From: JBKEAJ01 sp047972135
Lineage (GTDB): Bacteria > Bacteroidota > Bacteroidia > Bacteroidales > Prolixibacteraceae
Assembly: GCA_047972135.1 (NCBI GenBank)
Contig: JBKEAJ010000032.1
Span: 1 to 18,179 of the forward strand
DNA: 18,179 nt
Reading direction: 5' to 3'
Shown here: piece after piece, positions 1 to 6,491 of the stretch
Layout of the letters: each line of letters starts with the position of its first letter
How positions within the stretch are numbered: the first letter of the stretch is position 1
Translations under genes and position numbers: made by a program
The notes under the pieces: generated by a model
What the model was told of the DNA's origin: nothing
Databases searched by the model: none
What the model saw: only the letters and a program-made list of their open reading frames with translations

Positions 1-870
1 GGACTTACTTATAAAATGGACGGCGATTGGTGGGAAGAAAATGAGCCACAAATAGCTAAAGCTGTTGCAGCTGCACGTGGTGTAGATATTATAGTAGCGT
101 GTATAGGGGAGAATTCATATTGCGAGACTCCGGGCAATCTGAGTGACCTTACATTGTCGGCAAATCAGATTAAACTAGTGAAAGAACTTGCAAAAACGGG
201 CAAACCGATAGTATTGGTACTCAACGAGGGACGACCACGTATAATCAATGATATTGAACCCTTAGCGGATGGTATTATTAATAGTTTGTTGCCCGGCAAC
301 TACGGAGCAGATGCGCTTGCAAACCTAGTGTCGGGATATGCTAATTTCAGTGCCAAACTGCCCTTCACCTATCCTCGTCTGATTAATTCACTTGCTACTT
401 ACGACTTTAAACCCAGTGAACAAATTGCTACTATGGAGGGTAATTATAATTACGATGCAAAAATTGATGTTCAGTGGGAGTTTGGCTACGGCATCAGCTA
501 TACGAAGTATGAGTACAGTAATCTAAAAGTTGACAAAAGCAGTTTTACTGCCAAGGATGAATTGGTTTTCACTGTTGATGTAAAGAATGTTGGAGGAAAG
601 GCAGGGAAAGAGCCGGTATTACTATACTCTAGCGATTTATACGCCAGTGTGTCGCCCGACAATATTCGTCTGCGAGCTTTCGATAAGGTGGAGCTGGCAT
701 CGGGAGAGAGTAAAACCGTAGCTTTAAAAGTGAAAGGCAGCGACTTGGCGTTCGTAAACCCGAATGGAAAGTGGACCTTGGAAGAAGGGGAGTTCAGAAT
801 AAAGTGCGGAGATAAGGAGCTAAGTGTCAATTGTATAGAAACAAAGATTTGGGAGACTCCCAATCGCTAA
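1..870 (+). CDS. GH3 family beta-glucosidase, C-terminal part (5' truncated by window edge)
   Basis: This is the C-terminal 289 residues of a glycoside hydrolase family 3 enzyme. Such enzymes remove terminal beta-linked sugars from oligosaccharides, usually in the periplasm. The frame is open from base 1 (GLTYKMDGDWW), so the ATG at 16 is internal and the true start lies outside the window. The GH3 C-terminal alpha/beta sandwich is visible in the GENSYCETPGNLSDLTL block, the GKPIVLVLNEGRP strand, the LPGNYGADALA segment and the SAKLPFTYPR motif. A fibronectin III-like domain covers roughly the last 120 residues, after EFGYGISYTKYEYSNLKV. The catalytic nucleophile domain is not in the window. 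A 6-bp inverted repeat (849-863, TTGGGA/TCCCAA) sits in the last codons. The stop lies 4 nt from the convergent PNP stop. Substrate specificity cannot be read from this portion. Confidence 0.93.
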   Translation, partial: GLTYKMDGDWWEENEPQIAKAVAAARGVDIIVACIGENSYCETPGNLSDLTLSANQIKLVKELAKTGKPIVLVLNEGRPRIINDIEPLADGIINSLLPGNYGADALANLVSGYANFSAKLPFTYPRLINSLATYDFKPSEQIATMEGNYNYDAKIDVQWEFGYGISYTKYEYSNLKVDKSSFTAKDELVFTVDVKNVGGKAGKEPVLLYSSDLYASVSPDNIRLRAFDKVELASGESKTVALKVKGSDLAFVNPNGKWTLEEGEFRIKCGDKELSVNCIETKIWETPNR

Positions 871-874
871 ATAA

Positions 875-1690
875 CTAACAACTAGCCTCTATCAATCCTT
901 TAATAATCGCCGACATTTTTGGTTCTGCCTCTTGAGCCACCTTTTGCACTTCTTCGTGCGATATTTCGACAATTTCGCCGGGCACACCGCTGTCGGTTAT
1001 AATTGATACGCCAAAGCAACGTATATTTGCGTGTCGGGCAACAATTACTTCTGGCACTGTTGACATGCCTACTGCGTCGGCACCAAGTATTCTGAGCATA
1101 CGATATTCGGCAGGAGTTTCAAAAGTTGGTCCTGTAAGTCCTAGATAAACGCCTTCTTCAACATCAATATTATTTGCTTTGGCTATTTCTTTTGCTTTGA
1201 CTATCAATTTTCTGTCGTATGCTTCGCTCATATCCGGAAATCGTGGTCCGAGTTCGTCGAAGTTTTTGCCAATCAGCGGATTAGTGCCAAACATATTTAT
1301 GTGGTCATTGATAATCATAATCGTGCCGAGCTTGTAGTTGGGATTCAGCCCTCCACTGGCATTTGAGACAAACAGAGTGTCAATTCCCATTTCTTTCATC
1401 ACCCTAAATGGGAAAGCGATTGTTTCCATCGAGTAACCCTCGTAGTAGTGGAAACGTCCCTGCATTGCCAGTACGTATTTACCTCCCAGCTTTCCGTATA
1501 TTAGTTTTCCAGCATGTCCTGTAACTGTCGAGACAGGAAAGTTTGGAATATCTCCGTATGGAAATTCTTTTATAATATCTATTTCACCTACAAGTCCACC
1601 AAGTCCTGTTCCAAGTACAATCCCGATTCTTGGTTTGTCATTTAGTTCGTTTAGAATAAAGCCAGCGGTTTCCTTTATTTTCTTCAACAT
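875..1690 (-). CDS. punA: Purine nucleoside phosphorylase, trimeric (PNP/MTAP) type
   Basis: This enzyme splits purine (deoxy)nucleosides with phosphate into free base and (deoxy)ribose-1-phosphate in the cytoplasm. Family blocks seen: phosphate loop VLGTGLGGL (residues about 25-33), GHAGKL, QGRFHYYEGY (His81), VSNASGGLNP, TGPTFETPAEY (purine-site Glu191) and VGMSTVPEVIVARH (Met209). The position matching human Asn243 is Asp233 in SIITDSG, which may change base preference. The ATG at 1690 gives 271 residues starting MLKKIKETAGF, as relatives start; upstream in-frame candidates are an ATG at 1726 and a TTG at 1738. The gene starts inside the end of lpxK with a 53-nt overlap, so the two are probably co-transcribed and translationally coupled. 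It supplies free bases to Hpt and sugar phosphate towards DeoC, both encoded further right. The assignment to this family is firm. Confidence 0.95.
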   Translation of the reverse strand: MLKKIKETAGFILNELNDKPRIGIVLGTGLGGLVGEIDIIKEFPYGDIPNFPVSTVTGHAGKLIYGKLGGKYVLAMQGRFHYYEGYSMETIAFPFRVMKEMGIDTLFVSNASGGLNPNYKLGTIMIINDHINMFGTNPLIGKNFDELGPRFPDMSEAYDRKLIVKAKEIAKANNIDVEEGVYLGLTGPTFETPAEYRMLRILGADAVGMSTVPEVIVARHANIRCFGVSIITDSGVPGEIVEISHEEVQKVAQEAEPKMSAIIKGLIEASC

Positions 1691-2768
1691 ATTGTAACAT
1701 TTTGTTTTTAAACTCATTAACCCCATTTTCGGACACAAATCCTATCTCAATGGGAAGCATAAAGATAGAACTTTTTAATGATTCGGGAAGATTTTTATCC
1801 TTAAGCATTCTCACTGCATCTTTTTGGGTAGTAATAATAATTTTGCTTTCAGTTTTTATATCATTGAATTTAGCCTCTATTCTCTTGTAGTCTGACTTCG
1901 TAAAATTGTGATGGTCAGGAAATTGCAGAGATGTGATATTTGTAGTCTGAAATTTATTTCCCAAGTGCTCAAAAAGAGGTTTTGGCGTGGCAATACCCGA
2001 GACTACGAGTATAGACTCCGGTTCTTTGTTTAGGTTCTTTGTCGTCTCAAACACTGCTTGCACCTTCTTGTAAGCTATTTTTGTAAAAGACACAGACTTT
2101 GTTCCGCTTGCGTCAACATATTTTTTCAAAATTCTTTGAGAGTAGGGTTTAAGGTCATCAGGACACTTTGTATATATCACCATGTTAGCCTTCGATATTC
2201 TTCGCTTCGAGTCTCTCAGAGAACCGTATGGCAGCCACGAGTCTTCGTGTATGGGGCGGCTGTAGTCAATCAGTAATATATCCAAGTCCTTTGCCACATC
2301 TCGTCGTTGAAAGCCATCGTCGAGTAATACAACATCAAGGTCGGGATGATCTTTCAGCACTTGCTTTATACCCTTTGGTCTATTTTCGCTGACTGCCACA
2401 ATGGCATCGGGGCAATTTTGTTTGATTTGTAGGGGTTCGTCGCCAACGTTCTCCACATCAGAGTCTGCCTGAACATATCTAAAGCCCGAACTCTTGCGCT
2501 TATAGCCTCTGCTCACAACGGCAACTTTATATTTGTTGTCTTTGCTCAGCATGGTTTGAATGTACTCTACATGTGGGGTTTTTCCCGTTCCGCCAACGGT
2601 GATATTTCCGACGGAGATTATGATAACATCAAACTTGTGAGTTTTTATCAGACCGATATTGTATAAGAAGTGGCGCACGCTAACGCCCATTCTGTATGGG
2701 ATAGATAGGAAATAATATATTATTTTTTTCAATTTCTTTTGCTGTTTTATTCCGATATATGTCGGCAT
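1638..2768 (-). CDS. lpxK: Tetraacyldisaccharide 4'-kinase (lipid A biosynthesis)
   Basis: LpxK phosphorylates the 4' position of the tetraacyl disaccharide-1-phosphate to give lipid IVA, at the cytoplasmic face of the inner membrane. The P-loop ISVGNITVGGTGKTPH (GGTGKT about residues 59-64), VSRGYKR, VGDEPLQI, the Walker-B-like VLLDDGFQRRDV and TTQKDAVR are all family blocks. The hydrophobic stretch IIYYFLSIPYRMGVSVRHFLYNIG (split here as the N-terminal membrane anchor) matches the usual N-terminus. The longest open frame begins with TTG at 2801. I chose the ATG at 2768 (376 residues), since relatives have about 20 residues before the anchor; the ATG at 2690 would remove part of it. No Shine-Dalgarno site is evident. 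The 3' end overlaps the PNP gene by 53 nt. Confidence 0.92.
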   Translation of the reverse strand: MPTYIGIKQQKKLKKIIYYFLSIPYRMGVSVRHFLYNIGLIKTHKFDVIIISVGNITVGGTGKTPHVEYIQTMLSKDNKYKVAVVSRGYKRKSSGFRYVQADSDVENVGDEPLQIKQNCPDAIVAVSENRPKGIKQVLKDHPDLDVVLLDDGFQRRDVAKDLDILLIDYSRPIHEDSWLPYGSLRDSKRRISKANMVIYTKCPDDLKPYSQRILKKYVDASGTKSVSFTKIAYKKVQAVFETTKNLNKEPESILVVSGIATPKPLFEHLGNKFQTTNITSLQFPDHHNFTKSDYKRIEAKFNDIKTESKIIITTQKDAVRMLKDKNLPESLKSSIFMLPIEIGFVSENGVNEFKNKMLQYVEENKGNRWLYSKRTK

Positions 2769-2835
2769 AAATTGTGCCGAATACACTATCAGTTTTCTCA
2801 ACTATTATTAAAATCATCTTAGCTGTTGTTTCCAT
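2680..2835 (-). other. Short ORF, faintly HicB-antitoxin-like, overlapping the lpxK 5' end (doubtful)
   Basis: An ATG at 2835 opens a 51-codon frame that ends with TAG at 2680. Its start, METTAKMILIIVEKTDSVFG, followed by an Ala-Lys-Glu-Ile-Glu-Lys-Asn stretch near residue 32, resembles the first strand and helix of HicB-type partial RNase H-fold antitoxins. The usual Gly-Cys loop is missing, and the tail looks like out-of-frame lpxK sequence. It overlaps lpxK by 89 nt in another frame. It could be a decayed antitoxin fragment fused by chance to the start of lpxK, or simple coincidence. No HicA toxin is visible next to it. Confidence 0.2.
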
Positions 2836-2856
2836 AGTTAATTTCTATTTTAATCC

Positions 2857-2897
2857 TGCATAAACAGTTGCTATAGAGCTATTTAAACAATATTGCA
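2857..2897. repeat. 41-bp direct repeat, copy 1
   Basis: This stretch matches 3146-3186 at 37 of 41 bases without gaps; the last 21 bases include the shared GCTATTTAAACAATATTGCA. It overlaps the 3' end of the 41-codon ORF and lies 289 bp from its partner on the same strand. Confidence 0.85.
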
Positions 2898-3004
2898 ATC
2901 AAGATACTAACTATAATTCCTAAAATAGATATAACTATTATTTTTATGGTATTCCTCAGGTTTGTATTTTCTTTCTTCCGTATTTTATTGAGTTCTGATT
3001 TCAT
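2879..3004 (-). CDS. Small single-pass membrane peptide, 41 aa (hypothetical)
   Basis: An ATG at 3004 opens a 41-codon frame ending in TAG at 2879. The N-terminal half is charged (MKSELNKIRKKENTNLRN). The C-terminal half is one clean hydrophobic helix (IKIIVISILGIIVSILIAIL) ending in Phe-Lys. The frame stays open upstream of the ATG for about 18 further codons, as far as a TGA, but without another ATG. A -7-like TATATTTG (minus strand, 3090-3083) lies about 80 nt upstream, a reasonable promoter distance. The 3' end, including the stop, lies in one of two copies of a 41-bp direct repeat, so the second copy encodes the same Ala-Ile-Leu-Phe-Lys-stop tail with nothing recognisable in front of it. 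I do not recognise the family. It could be a small membrane protein or the tail of a decayed gene. Confidence 0.35.
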   Translation of the reverse strand: MKSELNKIRKKENTNLRNTIKIIVISILGIIVSILIAILFK

Positions 3005-3082
3005 ATCTTCACATACATCACAAATAAGCTCTTGATATTTTTTTGAATATATTCATTTATTGTGCTTATTACTTATCTCTTG

Positions 3083-3111
3083 CAAATATACATATTTTTA
3101 TTTAGGGCAAA
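3083..3111 (-). promoter_or_regulatory. Candidate Bacteroidota-type promoter for the small ORF and/or lpxK
   Basis: Reading the minus strand, TTTG at 3111-3108 is followed after 17 nt by TATATTTG at 3090-3083. The latter fits the Bacteroidota -7 consensus TAnnTTTG. The spacing is slightly shorter than the usual 19-21 nt. Transcription would begin about 70 nt before the small ORF and would read on into lpxK. Confidence 0.35.
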
Positions 3112-3145
3112 ATCGGACAAGCTGCTTTTTCCCTATCCTCTATAA

Positions 3146-3186
3146 TGCATAAACAACTTCTATAAAGCTATTTAAACAATATTGCA
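3146..3186. repeat. 41-bp direct repeat, copy 2
   Basis: This is the partner of 2857-2897, with four substitutions, all in positions 11-20 of the repeat. On the minus strand it carries the codons for the Ala-Ile-Leu-Phe-Lys-stop tail of the small ORF, but no start or membrane helix precedes them. Confidence 0.85.
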
Positions 3187-3328
3187 GGTTCTCGGTTATA
3201 GCGACATGAAACTTCCATGCAGTAGGCTTTAAGCTATATGCAATAAGCCTAACTACATAGGAGGATAATTGAAAAACAGCAAAAGCATAAAGCATCTGGC
3301 TTACAGCTTATTGCAAAATTGAAAACAA

Positions 3329-3721
3329 ATGAATAACATTGGATTATTATTATTGAGAGTAAGTGTAGGGGTGATGATGCTTTTGCACGGCATTGCAAAG
3401 CTGATACACGGGGTAGGCTTCATTGAAGGGATGCTTACCGGTATGGGTATGCCCGCGTTTTTTGCGTGGGGAGTTTATGTGGGCGAAGTAGTAGCTCCAC
3501 TGATGCTGATAGTAGGTTATCGAACCCGAATCGGCGGAGCTGTAATGGCATTTAACTGTCTAGTTGCTATAATGATGGCACACTCAAGCAATCTTTTTGC
3601 CATGGGTGAACACGGCGGATTGGCAAACGAGCTAATCTTCCTCTATTTCTTCATCTCCTTAGCATTGCTTTTCACTGGAGGTGGCAAGTATGCCGTGAGC
3701 AGTAAGCATAAATGGGACTAA
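3329..3721 (+). CDS. DoxX family membrane protein
   Basis: This 130-residue protein of the DoxX/DoxD family lies in the inner membrane with about four helices: residues 4-22, 44-62, 68-86 and 100-117. Family features seen are LLLLRVSVGVMMLLHGIAKL at the N-terminus, the glycine-rich loop before AFFAWGVYVGEVVAPLMLIVG, and the polar YRTRIGGAV turn. Relatives have been linked to redox or oxidative-stress functions and quinone handling, but the activity of this subgroup is not established and no cofactor motif is visible. The ATG at 3329 is the only sensible start and has no Shine-Dalgarno site close by. The gene stands alone on the plus strand, converging with deoC with 12 nt between the stops. 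Confidence 0.88.
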   Translation: MNNIGLLLLRVSVGVMMLLHGIAKLIHGVGFIEGMLTGMGMPAFFAWGVYVGEVVAPLMLIVGYRTRIGGAVMAFNCLVAIMMAHSSNLFAMGEHGGLANELIFLYFFISLALLFTGGGKYAVSSKHKWD

Positions 3722-3737
3722 GTCATATTACACTTAG
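3718..3737. terminator. Symmetric hairpin over the doxX and deoC stop codons, possible bidirectional terminator
   Basis: CTAAGT (3718-3723) and ACTTAG (3732-3737) are perfect inverse complements around an 8-nt loop. Each arm carries the stop codon of one of the two convergent genes. The stem is short, AT-rich and lacks a T-tract, so this is only a candidate. Confidence 0.3.
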
Positions 3738-4564
3738 CTGTAATACTCTTTCATTATAGTGTTGGCAAGTCTACTCGCTCCGATTCTGAAAAGTTTTGGA
3801 GAGAGCCAAGGCTTGCCTAACTTGTTTTCTACCAGTCTGTAATATCTTGTGGCAGTCTCGACAGTAGAAATTCCGCCTGCCGGTTTGAAGCCGATTGTTT
3901 TTGAGTTGATATTGTTGAATGCCTTTATGGCACTACACATCACGTAAGCATCTTTTAGTTGAGCTGCTGAGCCTTCCTTGCCTGTTGAGGTTTTAATAAA
4001 ATCAGCACCGCTCTCCATTGCAAGCACAGATGCCTTCCAGACCGATTCGGCATTGGGCAGCAGGCTAGCCTCTAAAATAACTTTTAGATGTTGCCCATCT
4101 GTCATAAGCTGTTTGACGGTGCTTATTTCTTTTCGGCAATATTCATAGTCGTCTGCAAGAAATGCCCATAACGGCAGTACAATGTCTACCTCGTCTGCGC
4201 CTGCTCTTATAATCGCCTCCACCTCTCTCAGCTTTATGTCCAACATACTCATCGACGAGGGGAAACATGCTCCCACCGATGCTATATTCACGCCGTCTGC
4301 TTTCAGGCTTTCCTTAACTGTTTTGACATGATTAGGGTAGACACAAATAGCAGCTACATTTCCGATGTCGGATGGTTTATTTACCTGTTCCACAAACTGT
4401 TGTATGTGTGTGCAGGTATCTGTCGAATTTAGCGAGGTGAGGTCGAGTAGGGAGTAAAGTGTTTTCAATTCCTCTCTTGACAAAGATGGTTTGCAAAACT
4501 TGTCGAGTTCTTTTTCAAAATCGACATTTACATACTCTGTAAAATTATTAAATAGGGATTTCAT
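3734..4564 (-). CDS. deoC: Deoxyribose-phosphate aldolase
   Basis: DeoC cleaves 2-deoxyribose-5-phosphate to glyceraldehyde-3-phosphate and acetaldehyde, the last step of deoxynucleoside breakdown. The TIM-barrel class I aldolase residues are present: Schiff-base Lys191 in FIKTSTGK, the proton-relay Lys227 in GFKPAGGI, and Asp127 in EVDIVLP. The AAICVYPNHV block is also typical. At 276 residues it is of the longer type, with about 25 extra residues at the N-terminus compared with short forms. Its ATG overlaps the O-methyltransferase TGA as ATGA, so it is the last gene of the hpt-led operon and probably translationally coupled. PNP, encoded nearby, generates deoxyribose-1-phosphate, which needs phosphopentomutase (not in the window) to become the DeoC substrate. 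Confidence 0.96.
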   Translation of the reverse strand: MKSLFNNFTEYVNVDFEKELDKFCKPSLSREELKTLYSLLDLTSLNSTDTCTHIQQFVEQVNKPSDIGNVAAICVYPNHVKTVKESLKADGVNIASVGACFPSSMSMLDIKLREVEAIIRAGADEVDIVLPLWAFLADDYEYCRKEISTVKQLMTDGQHLKVILEASLLPNAESVWKASVLAMESGADFIKTSTGKEGSAAQLKDAYVMCSAIKAFNNINSKTIGFKPAGGISTVETATRYYRLVENKLGKPWLSPKLFRIGASRLANTIMKEYYS

Positions 4565-5193
4565 TTTATAGATTTTCTAATTATACTGATGCCGTCTCTT
4601 ATTGGAAGAATTACCTTCTCCACTCGTTTATCTTCTTTTATTTTCTTGTTAAACGCCAGTAATTCGGATGTTTGCTCATCATTTTTATCTATCTTCTCTA
4701 CCACCTTTCCGCTCCAAAGCACATTGTCGGCGAGTATTACTCCGCCCTTGTCCAGCAAGGGGAATGCCATGTCGTAGTATGCCGAATAATCTCGCTTGTT
4801 TCCATCGATAAACACTAGTTGAAAAGTGTCTTGCAGTTTTGGTATTTCTACAATAGCATCGCCAACGATGATATTTATCTGCTCCTTGAACTTACTTTTA
4901 CTGATAAATTCAGAAGCCAACTCTGCGATTTCGTCGTTAATCTCAATGCTTGTCAGCCTGCCGTCTTTCTGCAAGCCTTCGGCGAGGCAGAGAGCAGAAT
5001 ATCCAGTGAAAGTTCCTATTTCGAGAATGTTTTTTGGTGCTATCAACTTGCTAATCATCGACAATATCCTCCCTTGCAGGTGTCCCGACAGCATCCGAGA
5101 ATGCAAAGCCTTGAGATTTGTGGTTCTGCCCAATTCCCTAAGCAGCGCAGGCTCTACGTCAATATGCTGTTCTATGTAACTTTCTAGATTCAT
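4561..5193 (-). CDS. Class I SAM-dependent O-methyltransferase (caffeoyl-CoA OMT-like family)
   Basis: This is a 210-residue methyltransferase of the Mg-dependent O-methyltransferase family 3. The SAM-binding motif NILEIGTFTGYSALCLAEGL (residues about 55-74), the SIEIN acidic strand, the metal-site region VFIDGNKRDYSAYYD (Asp130), and ADNVLWSGKV (Asp156-Asn157) are all present. The acceptor is unknown; bacterial members methylate catechols or tRNA hydroxyuridine-type groups. I chose the ATG at 5193 because relatives begin M-x-L-E-x-Y-I. An in-frame ATG at 5274 would add 27 atypical residues, but it overlaps the M16 stop as TAATG and so cannot be ruled out. The stop overlaps the deoC start (ATGA). 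Family assignment is firm; the substrate is open. Confidence 0.9.
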   Translation of the reverse strand: MNLESYIEQHIDVEPALLRELGRTTNLKALHSRMLSGHLQGRILSMISKLIAPKNILEIGTFTGYSALCLAEGLQKDGRLTSIEINDEIAELASEFISKSKFKEQINIIVGDAIVEIPKLQDTFQLVFIDGNKRDYSAYYDMAFPLLDKGGVILADNVLWSGKVVEKIDKNDEQTSELLAFNKKIKEDKRVEKVILPIRDGISIIRKSIK

Positions 5194-5273
5194 GCTTGGT
5201 ACATTGCAGTTGTCAAAGGTAATATAAGGTGTTGTCGATATATATATAATAAAAATTGCACTGTCATAGTGCA

Positions 5274-6491
5274 TTATTTATAATTCAGCACGCTAAATCG
5301 TTCTGTGTCAAGTAGTTCGCAGACAATGTTTTGCAGGTCTTCTGCACTGATTTTTTCCACCTTGTCTACGATTTGTTCGTAGCTATCTACCTTGTCGAAC
5401 ACTAGTATGCTTTTTGCGAGCATAAGCATAAGGTCGGCATAGTCTTCGTTGGAGACGGCAATTTGTCCGATAAATTGCTTTTTCAGTGCTTTAAGCTCGT
5501 CATTGTTGAGAGGCTTATCTCGCAGGATTTTAAATTCATCATTAATCAGCTCAATAACCTTCTTAGAATTTCCTTTGTCGCAGCCGAAGTATATATTAAA
5601 CAAACCTGCATCACGGAATGCACTGTAAGAGGATTCGATGCTGTAAACCAGCCCGTGTTTTTCACGGATTGACATATTGAGTCTTGAGTTCATGGACGAG
5701 CCACCAAGCAGGTTGCAAAGCATCACCAGTCCCAGTCTTTTGGGGTGATTAATTGGGTAGGCAGGAATCCCCAGTACTGTATGTGCTTGATAGGTAGATT
5801 TGCGTTTTATCTTTTTGAAACTTTTGCTGTCGACCGTACTAATGAGCCTTTTGCTCTCGGATTGCTTAATGTTGCCGAAGTGCTGCACGCAGAGCTGCTT
5901 AAATTCATCAAATGGTGTTTTGCCAACCATCGACAGCACAATCCTATTGGTAGTGTAATTCCGCTTTATAAAGTCGAAAATTTTTGCCTGCGTAACATTT
6001 TCTACTGATTTCTTAGTGCCCAAAATATTTCGTCCCAGAGGATGACCGTCGAAAAGCATTTCGTCAAACTCATCAAAAATCAATTCCGATGGGCTATCTT
6101 TGTAGGAGTTAATCTCCTCTATAATAACGGTTTTCTCCTTGTCGATTTCCTCTTTTGGGAAGGTGCTGTTGCAAATAATATCAGACAGTAGTTCGACAGA
6201 CGCAGGTAGGTCTTGTGCCAATAATGACGCAAAAATAGCTGTATTTTCTTTTGTAGTGTAGGCATTTAGTTCGCCGCCAACACCTTCGATGGTGTCAAAA
6301 ATCTGATGCACTTGTCTTGTAGTAGTACCCTTGAAGAGCATATGTTCTATGAAATGGGCAATGCCGCCTTCGTCCTTGGTTTCGTCGCGCATGCCCACGC
6401 AAAGCATAACTCCAAAATGTGCCACAGTCGATTCTGTATGCTGATGCACCAAGCGGATGCCATTTTCAAGCTTGTCAGTAGTAATTTTCAA
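5274..6491 (-). CDS. M16 family zinc metallopeptidase (processing-protease-like)
   Basis: This 405-residue single-unit M16B peptidase resembles mitochondrial processing peptidase beta and bacterial PqqL/YmxG-like proteases. The inverted zinc motif HFIEH (His46, Glu49, His50) is intact. Glu126 lies 76 residues after it in the IIEEINSYKDSP segment, the expected third ligand. The C-terminal half keeps the Arg/Tyr pair region (SIREKHGLVYSIES), so the enzyme is probably active alone. No signal peptide is visible, which suggests a cytoplasmic role. The frame has no ATG at its start: the best initiator is TTG at 6491, which shares bases with the ATPase stop (TTGA). The next in-frame ATG, at residue 29, would cut into the conserved N-terminal strand. 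An in-frame TAA lies 5 codons upstream of the TTG. Confidence 0.92.
   Translation of the reverse strand: MKITTDKLENGIRLVHQHTESTVAHFGVMLCVGMRDETKDEGGIAHFIEHMLFKGTTTRQVHQIFDTIEGVGGELNAYTTKENTAIFASLLAQDLPASVELLSDIICNSTFPKEEIDKEKTVIIEEINSYKDSPSELIFDEFDEMLFDGHPLGRNILGTKKSVENVTQAKIFDFIKRNYTTNRIVLSMVGKTPFDEFKQLCVQHFGNIKQSESKRLISTVDSKSFKKIKRKSTYQAHTVLGIPAYPINHPKRLGLVMLCNLLGGSSMNSRLNMSIREKHGLVYSIESSYSAFRDAGLFNIYFGCDKGNSKKVIELINDEFKILRDKPLNNDELKALKKQFIGQIAVSNEDYADLMLMLAKSILVFDKVDSYEQIVDKVEKISAEDLQNIVCELLDTERFSVLNYK

Larger units (their letters stand above)
2836..3328. other. AT-rich intergenic region between lpxK and doxX
   Basis: No gene longer than the 41-codon peptide is seen here on either strand. 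The region holds both copies of a 41-bp direct repeat, a candidate minus-strand promoter near 3083-3111, and a stretch (3218-3322) built from degenerate GCTTTAAGC / GCAATAAGC words. The inverted pair AGGCTT/AAGCCT at about 3226-3251 is the clearest of these. A strong AGGAGG at about 3260-3265 is followed after 4 nt by a TTG-started 17-codon frame that ends before doxX. Confidence 0.6.

Noticed and set aside
4819..5187. Two long plus-strand frames opposite the O-methyltransferase gene
   Set aside because: They are antisense to a clear methyltransferase and show no recognisable motifs.
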